From: Candidatus Geothermarchaeota archaeon
Lineage (GTDB): Archaea > Thermoproteota > Nitrososphaeria > Geothermarchaeales > JAUWBL01
Direction: 5' to 3'
Assembly: GCA_030601715.1 (NCBI GenBank)
Contig: JAUWBL010000096.1
Span: 1 to 5,051 of the forward strand
DNA length: 5,051 nucleotides
Part shown: positions 4,363 to 5,051 of the stretch, piece by piece
Position numbering within the stretch: the stretch's first letter is position 1
Layout of the letters: each line of letters starts with the position of its first letter
Translations under genes and position numbers: made by a program
Notes under the pieces: model-generated
The model's input: the letters and a program-made list of their open reading frames with translations, nothing else
Databases searched by the model: none
Told to the model about the DNA's origin: nothing

Positions 4363-4517
4363 AGCTGTGAAACTGCGAAAAGCGGGACACTGTGAAATTG
4401 TGAAAAACCTTACGGTAAAACAGCCCCCCTTACGGTAAGCTGAAACAACAATCCAAGCTGCTTTCAGCTGGAGTAGCTCAAACAGAGCGATTCAGCTCTC
4501 CGTACCGTAACTTTTTT
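4363..4517. repeat. Cluster of short direct and inverted repeats
   Basis: Within 155 bases there are several repeated units. CTGTGAAACTGCGAAAA (4365-4381) recurs as CTGTGAAATTGTGAAAA (4390-4406), with 15 of 17 identical. CCTTACGGTAA occurs twice (4408-4418, 4428-4438), and its core TTACGGTA occurs inverted as TACCGTAA (4503-4510). AGCTGAAA (4438-4445) pairs with TTTCAGCT (4462-4469). AGAGC (4484-4488) pairs with GCTCT (4495-4499). Related AGCTGTGAAAC, AGCTGAAAC and AGCTCAAAC start at 4363, 4438 and 4475. The cluster ends at a T6 run (4512-4517). It could be a structured RNA, a protein-binding array or decayed repeat DNA; unit lengths and spacing do not fit CRISPR. Confidence 0.55.
4484..4517 (+). 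terminator. Hairpin plus T6 tract between the convergent vapBC and helicase genes
   Basis: The AGAGC/GCTCT hairpin with a 6-base loop (4484-4499) is followed 12 bases later by TTTTTT (4512-4517) on the plus strand. A T-run alone can end archaeal transcription, so this could stop transcripts running toward the convergent helicase gene. The distance to vapC (over 430 bases) makes its client unclear. Confidence 0.3.
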
Positions 4518-4547
4518 CATCCACACACACAGACAGGGAGACAAAGG

Positions 4548-5051
4548 CTACTTCCAGAAGTCCCGTGTCATCAGGTAGTGCAGCTTGGCTTGGAGAAGGT
4601 CCTGGTAGAGCTCTTCCTCTTTGTCGTGCATCTTCGAGAGGATGCGAGAAGCCGTCTGGGGCCCTACACCAGTCACGGACAGAGCGATCCCCGCCTTCCT
4701 GCCGTAGGACAGCATCAGATCCGCCGTTCGCCTCGCCAGAGACACCCACTTCAGCTCTCCCTTCTCGAGCCTCTCGCCACGCCTCTTGCCCGAGATCAGA
4801 TCCGCCGTCTCGGGAGGCAGCTTGTTCAGCACCGCGATGAGGCCGCTCCCACACCGGGGACAGGCAGGAGCATCATCCAGCTCCGAGATGAGAGAGCTCG
4901 CCTCCCACTCGTTGCAGGCCATGCAGCTCAGACGAATCCGCCTCGAGTTGATTGCACCCTTCATGTGGGAGATGCTGTCCTCCAGAACGGTCTCAGGGGC
5001 CATCATCTCGGGGAACGCAACGAACTGGTTGAGAATGTAGTAGCCCAGAGG
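4548..5051 (-). CDS. C-terminal part of a large Lhr-like (DEAD/DEAH) helicase, 5' end outside window
   Basis: The frame is open to the right edge, so the gene starts outside; the ATG at 5004-5006 is internal. The visible 167 residues run from LGYYILNQFVAFPEMM through IRLSCMACNEW and CPRCGSG, a four-cysteine CxxC...CxxC zinc-binding pair spaced by about 17 residues. A helical stretch follows, containing SLARRTADLMLSYGRKAGIAL, the helix-hairpin-helix-like VTGVGPQTASRIL, and the end DLLQAKLHYLMTRDFWK. Known: this order (zinc ribbon, helix bundle, G-V-G-P-x-T-A helix, terminal R-x-F-W) is typical of the C-terminus of archaeal Lhr-family helicases, ATP-driven DNA or RNA unwinding enzymes linked to repair. 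The helicase core is not in view, so the call rests on the tail alone. It is transcribed toward vapBC, ends with TAG at 4548-4550, and has a short CA-repeat (4522-4531) just downstream. Confidence 0.72.
   Translation of the reverse strand, partial: PLGYYILNQFVAFPEMMAPETVLEDSISHMKGAINSRRIRLSCMACNEWEASSLISELDDAPACPRCGSGLIAVLNKLPPETADLISGKRRGERLEKGELKWVSLARRTADLMLSYGRKAGIALSVTGVGPQTASRILSKMHDKEEELYQDLLQAKLHYLMTRDFWK

Noticed and set aside
4360..4520. CRISPR array
   Set aside because: The repeats are 8-17 bases with spacings of 20-25 and mixed orientation; there is no uniform repeat-spacer unit and no cas gene.
4565..5040. Plus-strand frames opposite the helicase tail, and the 4492-4854 minus-strand frame
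   Set aside because: They are shadows of the helicase frame, which alone shows the paired CxxC motifs and continues open to the window edge.

Overview
The window most likely comes from an archaeon, probably a euryarchaeal lineage; I cannot place it further from the sequence alone. The pointers are a PAC2-type (proteasome-assembly-chaperone-like) protein, the C-terminus of a large Lhr-like helicase, and promoters that look archaeal (purine-rich BRE plus a TATA box) rather than bacterial. The best promoter places its TATA box so close to the start codon that the mRNA would be nearly leaderless.

Layout, left to right. (1) Positions 1-667, + strand: a PAC2-family gene entering from outside the window. 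Its first ~115 bases keep the family signal only if two single-base frame changes are allowed. (2) Positions 668-1192: decayed DNA. It holds the C-terminal remnant of a sugar-nucleotide epimerase (- strand) and possibly a glycosyltransferase tail. (3) Positions 1278-2904, - strand: a complete two-gene AbiE-type (type IV) toxin-antitoxin operon, with antitoxin AbiEi first and nucleotidyltransferase toxin AbiEii second, overlapping by 8 bases. Its control region (about 2905-3015) has a TATA box, a perfect inverted repeat between TATA and ATG, a second inverted repeat upstream, and an imperfect duplication of the whole block 65 bp away. (4) Positions 3016-3430: no protein gene, but a tRNA-like remnant ending in CCA, a strong hairpin and an inverted repeat. 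(5) Positions 3476-4053, + strand: a complete VapBC (type II) toxin-antitoxin operon with a 4-base overlap. (6) Positions 4054-4547: no protein gene, but a second copy of a 17-bp repeat also found at 3106-3122 (so the two copies flank vapBC), a short hairpin, and a dense cluster of direct and inverted repeats. (7) Positions 4548-5051, - strand: the C-terminal part of a large Lhr-like helicase, with a CxxC/CxxC zinc motif, running off the right edge.

Taken together this is a small accessory islet between two conserved archaeal genes. It carries two different toxin-antitoxin modules, a broken surface-polysaccharide gene, a tRNA-like scrap and short repeats. Such a mix fits repeated insertion and decay at one site. 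I see no CRISPR array, transposase, integrase or rRNA. The protein families present are known; the least-explained material is the duplicated abiE control region, the 17-bp repeats around vapBC and the 4360-4517 repeat cluster.
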